Source: Sordariomycetes sp. S80-01Y
Lineage: Eukaryota; Ascomycota; Sordariomycetes
NCBI GenBank assembly: GCA_037042185.1
Contig: JAXQJY010000026.1
Coordinates: 1,674,001-1,738,000 of the forward strand
DNA: 64,000 nt
Direction of reading: 5' to 3'
A program made the position numbers and the translations under genes. This document shows, one piece after another, positions 45,269-57,880 of the stretch. Below the pieces are notes generated by a model. That model was not told the origin of the DNA, did not search any database, and was given only the letters and a program-made list of their open reading frames with translations. Each line of letters opens with the position of its first letter. The stretch's first letter is position 1.

Positions 45269-46532
45269 TCAGGGGCAGTAAGAGAACGAGTAAGATGGGT
45301 GGGTTTGATCGGGCAAGGATGATTTAAATAGGATATAATTGGTCCTTACCGCGATATCTGGTACAACCTCGCAAGATATCCCGCAGAGTATCTGCAGAAG
45401 ATACGGACGGCTCATCTCATTGCAAGATCTGGGCTTGAACGAGATAAATGGTATTCCAATGTCCCTCCATAAGGAGAGTTTGATCTCAAAGGTTTCGTAC
45501 TTCCATCTGCTCTGCAGCAGAATGTCGGGATACACTTCGTGGATCACCATGCCCTTGAGGTCTATGACATGGTGCCGACCCTCAACAGCCACCGTGGGAT
45601 CCATCAAGGAGACGCGGACACTTTTCAAGTAGATGTTGTGCTTTTCCTGGACTGCTGACGGTACGATCAGCCGTATCAGGAGAGGTATATAACTGCCGGC
45701 ATAAAGCAGATCACATTGCTCGCTGAAACCTGCGTTCAGCGTGATCGAAGGCTTATAGGAGGGCAGAAAGCCACCGTCTTCGCCTGTAAGCTCTTTGGGC
45801 CAGTAAATGGCCTCAAGAGGGAGAGCCCGAGTAGATTGCTGTAGGAGGATGAAAGATGGTAGTGGCACTTGTAGAGTAGGCGGGTCTACTGCCAACGATG
45901 AAAGATACATGTGTTTGCGGACTGTTCGTCGGAGAACTCCGCATCCTTTGATGGTAACGCAAAAGGTATAGAAGGTAACTTCTTTGTTCCAAAACCCTCG
46001 CTTTTGGTTCGTTGCAGTAGCGGTCTCTGCTGCCGCGTATCGCGAAAGTAGGGAGAGGTCGATGAGGAATCGGTGTTCATGGTGTCCCTGGAGCAAAGTA
46101 TACCGTGTTGAGCTGCTCAATCCGGCATCGGGGAAGATAACTTGGGAAGACTTGAAGAGCTGTCTTTATCGTTAGACTTTACTGAATACTTTCCACCATG
46201 AGTTCCGTGTATTTCGCCTTTCGTTTCTCACCTTCAGGGTAGCAAAAGAGTGATGTTAAGGGGGGTTTACTCACGGTAAGAAATTGCGGACATGCTACAT
46301 GCTCTGCGCCCACCTCCACCATCGCTACAGAGCGTAGTTTGGCTATCAGGGGACATTAGTTTTCATTCTCAAAGTAAATGAATATAGACCACTGCTGACC
46401 TTTCATGGATAGTTCTATCCTAGAGAGTGTCAGGCTGCTGTTCACAGCCAAAGAAACAGTACCCCGAACCACGTCTGCAGAGGTCAAGATGGCATTTTTG
46501 TCTCTCCGTATTGAATGGATCTTTAGCTTCAT
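45269..46532 (-). CDS. arrestin-like protein
   Basis: There are three exons, 46532-46400, 46342-46275 and 46159-45269, giving 363 residues. The beta-sandwich pattern of fungal arrestins is clear: LKIHSIRRDKNAIL, VRGTVSLAVNSS, SRIELSMKAKLR, then LFKSSQVIFPDAG, YTLLQGHHEHRF and a second-domain stretch with AGSYIPLLIRLIVPSA. Such proteins recruit ubiquitin ligases to membrane transporters or act in pH signalling. No PPxY motif is visible, so an adaptor role for Rsp5-type ligases is not supported. The last 20 residues follow a possible donor (GCGGTAAGG, about 45345), so a further 3' exon may exist. It could regulate one of the transporters nearby, but that is only contextual. Confidence 0.72.
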
Positions 46533-47107
46533 GTTGGGGACCGTAGTTGCATGCTATGTTGATTCTTTCGTAAACATAAGATGACCAAGTAGTCTGGTTT
46601 GAAATGCTTATCGTTTACTGCGAAATATTTCTTCGACATCTAAATCATGCAGACTGCGACTGAACTTATAGTTTACATCATCAACTTTCAAGACACCCAA
46701 ATAATATCCTCCAAGCGATGCGAGCCACATTTGGAGCTCCGTGGCGCGTGGCGCGTCACGTTGAGGCGAGGATCACGTCCGTGTCAGCCATCCCGCTATT
46801 GCCGTCAGATCCGGGTTTTCCGGCAACAACACTCCATCGAACATGACGTAGACAAATAATAACAAATCTTGACAACTGTGAGCATCCAGAAATTGCGCAT
46901 TCGATTTCAGGACAGTTACCAGTTCGTACTGGTTGGCTTGGACAGACAAAGCGTAAGATTTGTATGCCTAAAATATAACGTCGTATTACAAACAATATTT
47001 ACTACCAACGCCGCCTTGTATCAATGGAGGCAAACATGGCACAATAGCATCATAAATCTTTGATTCTTAGCTCTAGTCTATGCAAAGAATGGGTTTGGGG
47101 TTCCGTC
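46533..47107. other. intergenic region, arrestin gene / enolase 3' end
   Basis: This is 575 bp with only short unsupported frames. It contains the arrestin promoter and the enolase 3' region. Nothing else was seen. Confidence 0.4.
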
Positions 47108-48677
<1,570 letters not shown>

Positions 48678-49106
48678 GACTAGAGTAGGCGGGCGTATGA
48701 TGAGTTTGCGAGTAATCGATCATCGAAACATTAGAAGTGGATAGAGCGACTGGCAGCTTTATATATGTTCTCTAATCACAAGATCTCGACATGGCCTATG
48801 ATATACCCTAGTAGTTAACGTCATGATTGCTTCATCGATTTTAGTTTGGTGTGGCTACGCTACTAAGTGCTACGTACTCCTACTAAGCAATGCTAAGTGC
48901 ACTTAAAGACTCAATGTCGTGGAGTCCGATTGTTCCGCATTCACCGACGTACCCGATGTACCCGATGTATCCGATCGACCCAGCACTCAACGGCTACTAT
49001 ATCAGTAGACCAGGCTAAAGGAGCCCCAAATATAATTCGATGCGCGACTACTTCATCTCTACCTGAGAGTTTTCATCTTTCTCGTTGCGAAGTGGAGGAT
49101 TTCATA
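48678..49106. promoter_or_regulatory. divergent promoter of enolase and fluoride exporter
   Basis: This is 429 bp shared by two divergent starts. It contains repeated CTACTAAG/GCTAAGTGC words (48855-48900) and a short tandem GTACCCGAT repeat (about 48945-48970). Joint control of both genes is plausible from the layout. No known binding site or riboswitch was recognised. The FEX frame is open upstream from 48897 but without conserved sequence. Confidence 0.5.
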
Positions 49107-50750
49107 ATGTCGATGTCAAGCTACAAACAAGGACTGAGCGAACTTGTTGCGCCAGCCCTGGAACCGGCTTCTGGTGCGCAAACCGAAGAAGTTACCGATA
49201 AACCGAAACAGTTGCCAGAAGTAGACACTGCCAACCGGCGACAGAAGAATTCTTCTCACCGCCCTCCTAATAGCCACGAAAGCTTCCTCCCATCCGACAA
49301 CGAAAGGGGCTACGGTCCAGGGACCAGCAACCACTACAATGAGGAGGAAGATGGCGAGGACGACTATGCGTACCCGTCTGGCATCGCCAATCTGACGGAA
49401 CTGGCTCCCGAGGAAGTCGTCGAGAATCCCAACGAGGCGCGCCATTTCTCTCAACATAGTCTCGAAGGGGAACTCAGCCGAGGTGCGGAACAGGAGTCGA
49501 AACATGAGCAACGACTGTCCGTCGCAGGGTCGGTGTGCGGTAGTAGCAGCATGAATGGTAGCCGCAACGTCAGCAAATTCATGACGACCGTCTTCATCAC
49601 GTCGCATCTGGTCTTCTTTTCTATTCTGGGCACAGTGGCACGTCAAGGTATCAGCTCCCTGACAACGTACCCAGCCAACTTGCCTAGTCTGTGGCCTAAC
49701 TTCGTTGGATCCCTGATCCTTGGGTTTCTCGTCGAGGGTTCCGAGCTATTCCGTCACCCCAAAGCTACGAGGAGCCTATCCAGGCGTAATGAGGGGTCTC
49801 AAAAAGCCGACCATGTAGCATCATCATCATCCTCATCACCACCGTCTGCTGCACCCGACGCATCCAGTCCTGAGGAGGCAACAGGCAGCATCAATCCGAT
49901 GGATGTTGATACTGATACTGGTAGTACTGAGCCTCTTGCTCCGGTCCCGCTTCATATTGGACTTGCGACTGGCTTTTGCGGATCCCTCACCACGTACTCG
50001 GCCTTCATGCGCGATTGTTTTGATGCCCTGGCAGGCTTATGGACAAGCTCGAGCGTGAATCCTTCTCCGGGACAGAACTTCATGCGAGTGTGCGCCGTTC
50101 TTTTTCTCACCTTGGCATTGAGCATTTCGGGTCTCCGTGCGGGAGCTCATACCGCCATTTTCCTCGCAAGCTATGAGAAGCGTCTTCCGAGACGTGTTCT
50201 ACGTTACTTAGACTGGCTCGCCGTGCTTTTGGGCGTTGGACTCTGGATTGGTGCGATGATTATTACGATTTGGCCTCCAGACAGATTCAGCGATTCCCTC
50301 GATACGTCGGGTGCTCAGCACACATGGCGCGGTGAGATTTGCTTCGCTGTAGTCTTTGCTCCACTTGGGACTCTGATCAGGCTCGTGTCGAGCACGAAAC
50401 TGAATACTCGCATTGTTGGCTTCCCGCTTGGGACGTTCTTCTCCAATATGTTCGGTACCTTGATCTTTGCAATTGTGTGGGACCTTCAACGTCTGCCGGA
50501 TCAAGGCATGCACAACACCGTTGAGAGAAATCTGCTATCGTGCCAAGTTCTGCAAGGTATCGAAGACGGGTTCTGCGGGTGCTTGACAACGGTCAGTACC
50601 TGGGTCGTGGAACTAAACAGCCTCCGGAGACGTCATGCGTACCAATACGCACTCATGAGTGTTGCCACAAGCTTGGGTATCGTCGTCGTGGTGATGGGGT
50701 CCCTGAAATGGTCTGCTGGGCTGGAAACGCCCATTTGTACAGCATTGTAA
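49107..50750 (+). CDS. FEX1: fluoride exporter (FEX, fused CrcB pair)
   Basis: This is an intronless gene for 547 residues from the ATG at 49107. A hydrophilic, acidic N-terminus of about 155 residues is followed by two CrcB/Fluc domains in one chain, the usual eukaryotic FEX arrangement. Domain 1 (about 160-370) has ILGTVARQGISSL, LWPNFVGSLILGFLVEG and GLATGFCGSLTTYSAFMRD. Domain 2 (about 405-545) has APLGTLIRLVSST, FPLGTFFSNMFGTLIFAIVWD and GFCGCLTTVSTWVVEL. The conserved Asn of each channel (NFVGS, NMFGT) and the GFCGxLTT(Y/V)S loops are intact. FEX proteins expel fluoride passively across the plasma membrane. A Ser-rich insert (residues 230-275) is unusual but typical of filamentous fungal FEX. 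It is divergent from the enolase gene. Confidence 0.92.
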   Translation: MSMSSYKQGLSELVAPALEPASGAQTEEVTDKPKQLPEVDTANRRQKNSSHRPPNSHESFLPSDNERGYGPGTSNHYNEEEDGEDDYAYPSGIANLTELAPEEVVENPNEARHFSQHSLEGELSRGAEQESKHEQRLSVAGSVCGSSSMNGSRNVSKFMTTVFITSHLVFFSILGTVARQGISSLTTYPANLPSLWPNFVGSLILGFLVEGSELFRHPKATRSLSRRNEGSQKADHVASSSSSSPPSAAPDASSPEEATGSINPMDVDTDTGSTEPLAPVPLHIGLATGFCGSLTTYSAFMRDCFDALAGLWTSSSVNPSPGQNFMRVCAVLFLTLALSISGLRAGAHTAIFLASYEKRLPRRVLRYLDWLAVLLGVGLWIGAMIITIWPPDRFSDSLDTSGAQHTWRGEICFAVVFAPLGTLIRLVSSTKLNTRIVGFPLGTFFSNMFGTLIFAIVWDLQRLPDQGMHNTVERNLLSCQVLQGIEDGFCGCLTTVSTWVVELNSLRRRHAYQYALMSVATSLGIVVVVMGSLKWSAGLETPICTAL

Positions 50751-53700
50751 ACCAATGGGCACAAATACAATTATAAATGACCCTAGACTTTCAAGGCCAA
50801 GGTGAATCGTCTTCATTCTCTGTCAACATTGGAATGCTTTCGACGTCTCCGACCTCACCATCCGAAGGGACCAAAGCTCTGAGACCAAAATCCACGCCGC
50901 CTAGTTCAAGCTCAGCGGCGAGAACGCGAAGGACTTGACCTGCGAGAAGGGCAGTCATGAGCTGACCTTAGATGTCATCTGTAGTATTTACTCTACATAG
51001 TCTCCCCACTACGGCGTCCCTCCGAGGTATATGGTACCTGTGTGCGGCTGTTGCTCCTGACTGTCGTGACCGCCAGAAACGGCGGCGCTTACTGCCAGAT
51101 TCGGCGGCTTGCACAGCGCTTTCTCTGTTTGTGGAGTATCAGGGTAAATAAGATAGAAAATAGAACCTGTCCTACCTATAACCTATAGGTAGAAGATATA
51201 TACTATAAATATAAAGGGAAAGTAAATAAGATAGTATAACGCTTTCAAGGCGGATTTCATTAACTTATACTTGGAGTATGGGTATGCACGTCTGAGCAAG
51301 TCCTGGCGTGTGGCAAGGCCAATTCCAAAAGGGCTATTGTCCACGGCATTGAGAAATGGACACACATGTGGAGATGCTGCGCGCCAGACTCTACAGGAAC
51401 TCGAAAACGACGGCCACGAGGAGTCTCCAAATATCAGGGCGACGTTTATGCTTGATCTAGGTGCATCGAAGCCAACGTTGTCTACCGTCGAGCAACTTGC
51501 GAATACGTTTGAAGAGAACGCCGACTTGCGGGATTTTACACATATCCTTGATAATTAGTTGGTTGGTCAATCATAAACTATCGAAAGCTCATGTAACCCT
51601 CCGTAGTCCGATTAACATATAGTCGGATTCTAAGATACTAATATAAAAAGCTAACAGTATATATGTTCCGATTCGCTATTAAACGAATCCCCACACCACC
51701 TCATGCCCGGCGATTATGCCGTAAAATGTATCAAAAGTTTGCCGTGCCCGTAATCCCACGCATCCCTGAGTCCTCATATATTGTCCTTGTCGGCAGATAC
51801 GGATGTCAACGACTTTCGGACCTTACTTCCATTGGCAGCTTCACACTATCCGCAAAAGCTGCCGTTGGTTTCCGCCACGGCACATGGCGGGTATAGTCCC
51901 GAGGCGGTATCCGACGCGACAGTGAGGCTACAGCCATGTGTTGCGTGGTGTATACAGGGGATATTGGCGAACATCACGGTGCCCCGAATAGTTGCAGAAT
52001 ATATAAGATGCTCTTGTATGCCAAAAGACCAGCGGTTGTCGATGTTCCACGGACTAGTGGTGGTACAGTGAGGCAGCTGGGAGCCCATTCTGACTTAATT
52101 GTCGTGATGCTTCTGCAATATTCAAGTAAAACCTTTAGGTCTTGGGGCTAGGAGGTGAAATAGATCAATGAAACTACAATGAAGAGAGAAAGAACAGTTT
52201 TATAACCCGGTGCCGAGATCGATTCTTGTCTCTTATATACCCCTTTCCACCCTAGATCTAAGACCATCACTTTGACACTGAAAGACTCATCGAATTATTC
52301 CTTGAAATAGTACGAACAAAATAATGCACTCTTTCCATACCTCAAGGGCTTCTACTCCTTTCTTATTGGCATTGGGTAGAGACACGGAGTGTTGTATCTT
52401 CTGCCGCGGTCGCTTTATTGACGATCTTGTCGTTTTCGGAAGCAAGCAGCAAGAACATGGACCATATTGCGTAATCGTGAATCCATAGGTGAAAATCGAC
52501 CATCCGTAAGTTCGGTACTGACAAGGTGTATGGACAGTATTCCGTAAGCGTGGTAGAAAGCACCAGCACGCTAGGCGCCATGGCCGATCGGCTGCGCTAC
52601 GGTCCTGATGACAGACCTGCGTCACTTTGATTGGGGTGACCGTCTTCTTAACTCATGTTCTAAGCCTATTCGGATTCGCACGTTAACTGGCTTTGTGGTT
52701 TCGGCATAGCAAAATGTAAGTACAATGCTACTTGGAACACGCTGTTGCAACTGTTTCAAAGATGCACTTTTTACAGTGATGTTCAAATAAACAGTTGGTA
52801 TGTCAAGACCGATGAGCTTTGGAAAAATGAGTCCGGTCGGTCAAGGAGGTGCTGCGAGAACAACTCTAGCTGGGGATTCGTAACCATCCAGAACCTTATA
52901 CTCATCGGTAATCAGGCCTCAGTTTGATGGGAAAGGTCCATTGTTGAGCTGCTGGAGTTTCTCTGTCACTAGCCTAATATTTGTAGGAAGATATGAGTTG
53001 TGGACTCCTACACAATGGCCGAATATGTTACCCCGTCGAGAATATCCCCACCCAAGATTGTCAGAAAAACCCCTTTGCCTAACGTAGCCGCACGCATGTC
53101 GCCACCCGAGGATTTTACAACCATTACGTATTCTGGGGGAGCGTGTTCCGTTGTTGCTCATTGATCAGTGTATCTTGCTGTCCACACCATAGTCATGTTC
53201 GTGTTTTCTAGCTGCTACCTCGGAATTGATTGCCACCCTTCACGGCCATATTCATCCAGCTTCACAGTAGTAGCCTCTGACCTCTACGTAGAAACACACA
53301 ACCTGCGAGCGAGTGCTGTATTCTACTAGATAGTTTGCAGGGGTTGCCAATGATCTTCGAACAGCTGGTTAATAAGAAAGTAATCATTTTCATAATCCCC
53401 TAACATTAATGACAATCGTCGGTAGGGCTACCGACGATTGATTTTAGTGAGGAAATTTTCGGCGCTTATATAATATAAGGGCTACTAATAAATACTTCCT
53501 AGGGGCTATTAATAATTAGAGTTTTATAGCTTATATAGTAGGTTTAGATAAAAAAAAGATAAATATATAAATATCACTTTAAGAATACTCCTTATATTTA
53601 TTTAGTTAATTATAGATATATTCCTTAGCCTAGAAACTAAGAAAACGCTAATATCTTCCTTATAGAGATTCTAGAGCTTAAATAAGGGTACCTTACTTAA

Positions 53701-53888
53701 CTATATTAATTATATTATATCTATATTATTTATTAATTAGGTTAAGGTAATATTACTTCTTAAACTAGATATTTTCTCTTAGTAATCAATGATTGCGGCT
53801 GACGCGACGCCTTCGGCTGCCCTAATCGTTGCATCTATCCTCTCTTACTTCCGTCCACAACCTTTAAACCCCTCTTCAGATCATCGTC
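50751..53888. other. 3.1-kb gene-poor region with repeat debris
   Basis: No confident gene was found. A 55-codon minus frame (about 50792-50957, MTALLAGQVLRVLAAELELG) looks protein-like but is too short to call. Another 95-codon plus frame (51271-51558, ELENDGHEESPNIRATFML) may be a remnant. Around 51125-51240 there are short AT-rich inverted and direct repeats (AGTAAATAAGATAG twice). From 53.4 kb the sequence is extremely AT-rich. Confidence 0.45.
53395..53800. repeat. AT-rich RIP-like repeat debris with hairpin
   Basis: This is about 400 bp of TA-rich DNA with few C or G after the first 80 bases, the composition expected of a RIP-mutated repeat. It opens with a perfect hairpin, two 13-bp arms (53413-53425 and 53428-53440, CAATCGTCGGTAG) around GG. 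A GC-rich sequence resumes abruptly at about 53790. It may be a degraded small transposon. No coding capacity remains. Confidence 0.6.
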
Positions 53889-54863
53889 ATGCCTATCCAA
53901 TCTGAACTCTTACTGCGCGACGAGTATATTGACCGGCAAAACCGCCATGACGAGTTGTTGAATGATGAATTCCGCACTATTCGCGACTCGATCAACGGAG
54001 TCAAATCCGCGCTGAACGAATTCACTATCGTTGTCAACCAGCGCCTCGACGACTCCAGCCAGCGCTTCGACGACTTCAACCATCGCTTTGATGGGCTCGA
54101 GCACGGTGTCAGCCTTCATCAACTTCAATCACCGTTTTGATGGGCTCGAGAACGCTGTCAAGGAGTTGAAGGCAGACTCGCTGCGCAACGCTGCGTATAT
54201 GAGGAACAGCGCCTTACGGCATCCAAAGTACCCTATTCGTCCGCTCTCTGCTATTCATGGCCGAAATATCGTCGATCCAGAGTCTTTCCAAAACATGCCG
54301 AGGAGTTTTACGCTCTTAGAGACCCTTGCACAGACGGCCAACGCCGCATGCTGTTTTACCTAATGTCCTTCTACGACATCACACATGCTCATCACATCAC
54401 CTCTCCCGATAGCAGCGGCGATGACGACGACGATGATGATGACTCCATCGTGATCCGGGATCCAGAAGATGCTGTCGATCTTTTGGAGGCCGTCCTGGGC
54501 CTTGGCGAGGATAACTTCAAAGAGTTCCGCCAACGAGCAGATGAGTTGTCCAGCCGCGTCCGCCCACCCCCCATCAAGCGCTCCCAGCTGCAGCCTCCCC
54601 GAGAAGTGCGGCATGCCCTCCGACCGAAGCTCGAAACAGACAGGGATCGTCCTCGCGCAGCCGTCAGCGATCGTTCCGAAGGGGTGGACAACACACGCCT
54701 TGATTGGGGCAGGCGGTCAACACCATCTTCACAGCGCCGTACAGTGAATCAGTTGCGGCAAAAGCCACGAGCAACGGGACAGAATGCCCAAGCGCCGTCC
54801 GATACTGGAAGTTCAACGAATCCGAATACAAGCGCAAGAGAGGAAGGACCATTGGCCGGTTGA
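53889..54863 (+). pseudogene. broken coiled-coil protein gene
   Basis: Three overlapping frames carry consecutive parts of one protein. The N-terminal coiled coil (RQNRHDELLNDEFRTIRDSI, FNHRFDGLE) is in the first frame. Then comes NAVKELKADSLRN in the second, and then FPKHAEEFYALRDP, RRMLFYLMSFYDI and the acidic Asp run in the third. The first shift follows a tandem duplication of 49 bp (about 54060-54157), which is not a multiple of three. The second is a one-base change near 54277. The family resembles uncharacterised coiled-coil proteins of Pezizomycotina. It is probably nonfunctional unless introns I cannot see restore the frame. Confidence 0.6.
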
Positions 54864-55676
54864 TTCCTAGTATGGCTGACTATGGCTGACTTGGCATGGA
54901 AATGTTGGCGGGGGGAGAGAGTATTTTCAATTGTGTTGATGGAAACATGTTTGCATTTGAGTACTATCAGCGCAAGATGCTGCTCAAGAATTTCGCCTAG
55001 AGGTGCATTTGAAGATGTAGGCAAATGAGTACAATTATCTTTGCCTTGCTTCCTGCTGGTCAGCGCCTGCAGAGACGCAACGCCAGGACCTTGTCAGGAC
55101 ACTCACACCGTAAGCCATTCTATCGGGTCACCAACATGTGCAGAAGAAAAAAGTCCACCCCGTGGTCTCAAACCATCTGATGACGTTCAAGGGCCTCGAG
55201 GCCTTACCTCCGACGTTTGCGAAGGTCTCCCATCAAAGCCCGACGTGAGCTGAGTAGGGCACTTTAGAACACAAAGTGCTCTACTCAGTTATACGACAGT
55301 CTCTTGGCTTTGCTGCACTGGGTTTCTTCCACTATTTGCGCTAACACTGCACAAACCTAGAGGTACATGCTGCAGGAATCAGATCATGTTCTCGCATCAA
55401 TTCTCACCTGACCCCCTTCAGTGCAACTATATCTACAAGATCACAAAATGCTTCTCTATAGGAAAACTAAATATATGCCTTCTCTTTCTCTTTTCTATTT
55501 TATTCTAATGTAATACAATGCAAGAGTTATATAATCTTACCCAGGTCCCAATCAGCCGCATCCAGACTCCGACAATTGTAACGTCCTCCTCTAACTCTAT
55601 CGAAACTGCTGAATATTCCACGTCAAGCTTCTTCAAGAAGGCAAGAGTAACGTACGAGATCTCTCGTATCGAGGCC
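54864..55676. other. intergenic region
   Basis: This is 0.8 kb between the broken gene and the coiled-coil gene on the minus strand. Only short unsupported frames were seen. Nothing was recognised. Confidence 0.4.
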
Positions 55677-56535
55677 TCAGTACCGCAGCTTGGAGCGCGC
55701 CTTTCTCTTGCCTCCACGTTTTGCTGCGTAGGCGCTCCTCCTACGGTCCGCTTTATACCGAGTTCCCTGGATCCGACCACTCAGGACCTTTAGCCACCGC
55801 TCTGTTTTAGCCTGCCCTTTGATAAGTGCAAGATTGTCGCCTTCCATCCGTGCTAAAGCGCTCTGGTCGTCTTGGAGCTGTTTGCGAAGATCAGACCTCA
55901 TGACATCGCCCAAAGCCATACTTTTCTCATGATACAATGCTTGGTGCATCAAATGCGCTATCTCCTCGTTTGCGGACTCTAATCTTTCGCATGACTCCCG
56001 AAGTTCCCTGGTCGTCTGGTCTAACGTCGTTTGCTGCTCAGAGATCTGATCTCGGTAGTCCCCCAATACTAATTCGCCGATTTCCTTCTCCAGCTTCTCT
56101 GCTTCCCAATCATCGAAGAGGCGCTGTTTTCCGTCGCAGATCCGAACCATATCGTCAACAAGCAATGCTCTCTCATCTGCCTTCAAATGAAGCTCGGACT
56201 CCAATGATTGTATCCTTTGCTGAGCATGCTGCAGGTCTGCCCTTAGAATAATATTCTGGTTGTGATGGTCCCTTAGGTCGAGACATCTTTGATTGGATAT
56301 GTATTTGACGAGCTTGAAGTATGGCTGAGATATCTCTATTAGAGATGGCCTCGATACTCCGCCACTCTCTTCAGCCTCGAAGGGGGAAGGTGAGGGACTA
56401 TGGCCCATACGAACGGGGTCAACTTCCATAGAGTCTTGATCATGGTCATGAGTCGAGTATGTGTTCGTGTCGTTCTTTTAGTCGTTAATAGAAGCACGTT
56501 TGGTAGTGGCACCTTGACTCGCTTACCTGGGTCAT
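55677..56535 (-). CDS. coiled-coil protein, function unknown
   Basis: There are two exons, 56535-56527 (only MTQ) and 56474-55677, giving 268 residues. The intron is GTAAGC...TAAAAG. An acidic, His/Asp-rich start leads into a long coiled coil (about residues 60-235), with heptad-like LQHAQQRIQSLESELHLKAD and ELRESCERLESANEEIAHLM. The C-terminal 40 residues are strongly basic (RRRSAYAAKRGGKRKARSK), suggesting nucleic-acid binding or nuclear import. A start at 56429 would be the alternative without the small exon. No family was recognised. The neighbours are decayed sequence, so the intact frame is notable. Confidence 0.6.
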
Positions 56536-57030
56536 TGTGGCAAGAGCTCTGAGGTTGGATTTCAAACAATGCCTCTGTGGCAGCTAATTCCCTCTTGTAT
56601 GGCTCAATGTCAGTGAACTAGAATCTATTTGCGGTTTCGTGGTTTTGCCTTCCTCTAAGCGCCGTCCCTTTTTTTAGTTCTCCTAAGCGCTGCTTTCTCT
56701 TAAGCGCCGACTCCATTTTGGGCACCCTGCAAAGTCACTTTCACTTCGAGGGTGTTGGGTACTAACTTTGGCGTGAACAGTGTTCAGGGGTTGTATTCCT
56801 CCGTGGCAGCGAGTCGCCTTGTCTGTCAGTGCCAGAATCGCAGCTAAATTGGCAAGTTTCTCTCCAACGGGAGAAGCTAGTTTGGTGTAGCTCGTACAAT
56901 GATATGAGTCAGAAGCTTTGTATGGTATGGTATGGAGCATTGAGTAGATAGTAATCCAAAAGACCACGCTTCAGAGACACGAAGATGGCTGACCTAAATT
57001 TGACACTACAGGACTTTCTATTTCACGCGC
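56536..57030. other. intergenic region
   Basis: This is 495 bp. A TATGGTATGG short direct repeat occurs at about 56920-56935. No gene was seen. Confidence 0.4.
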
Positions 57031-57658
57031 TCACACAAAGAAAGATGATATCCCTTCAACCCGATACAGCAATGATAATAGATATGCAACTAAAACGCGA
57101 CTCATCATCGATACACACAGTACAACAGTGCTTCTTGACACGCTTCTAGTCACTGGCCGATTGCCATCTTCTGTCATGCAAATATTTACCAGTATCACGA
57201 AGGTTGCTGTTATCAGATACAGTAGGACAGGGCTCTGGGTCGTCAGCAAGTCAGAGATAACTCGGGATTTGTGCGTACAGAAAAGTTCGAGAGATCAACC
57301 AGATATAATCATGTCGCAGTGCCCACCAGAGCCAACAAAGGCCTGCTGCACCTGCACAGCAGGAGAAAAAGGCGATGTAAACAAGCGGTATATTTCGAAT
57401 AGCATGTAGTAAGAGCTTCCCAGGTTGTGTCTGTGGAATGATACCGGTACGACTGAGGGCAGTGAACGTGCTAGGAAACGCAACGAAAATAGCCAGCAGG
57501 AGCCAGTTGACAGCAGCGGCAAACAAATTCTTCCAAGAGGAGATTTCGTAAGAATCGATGATCGTAGCGTTGTGCGGCGTCAGCCGCTGCTCCGGAATCG
57601 AGGCTTGGCTGGATCGCCTAGAGGGAGAGTCGGATTGAATCATTTCCGCTGTCCCCAT
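57031..57658 (-). pseudogene. four-TM fungal membrane protein, frameshifted
   Basis: The first frame (57658-57251) encodes a Ser-rich N-terminus and three hydrophobic segments (WKNLFAAAVNWLLLAIFVAF, IPLVYIAFFSCCAGAAGLCW, DYIWLISRTF). An adjacent frame (57249-57031) carries the next membrane segments (LLYLITATFVILVNI, RVLVAYLLSLLYRV). The two fit one family of small fungal membrane proteins of unknown function. They appear joined by a one-base slip in a T run near 57285. A GTACGC donor there does not restore the phase with the AG sites I can see. It may be a real pseudogene, a sequencing error or a missed intron. It diverges from the ferric reductase gene over about 220 bp. Confidence 0.55.
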
Positions 57659-57880
57659 GTTGAATGAAACCTGAAAAGTCCAATTGGCACCTTCGAGCCG
57701 CCCCTTTTATAATCAACCAGCTTCTTTCAAGGGGCCGTTTTTGAAGACCTGGGCTCGCTCGTTTTCGGATCCCTGTATAACTGTGGGTCCTTGTCGCGCA
57801 GCATATGAGGCCGCTTGTCCGCCGCCTTCCCTCCTCCTGAGGCACGTTGGTTTGCCTTCAATCGAGATATCAGCCCCGTC

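Noticed and set aside
48678-49106. fluoride riboswitch between enolase and FEX
   Set aside because: Considered because bacterial crcB genes use one. No matching pseudoknot-type arrangement could be seen, and eukaryotic FEX genes are not known to use it.
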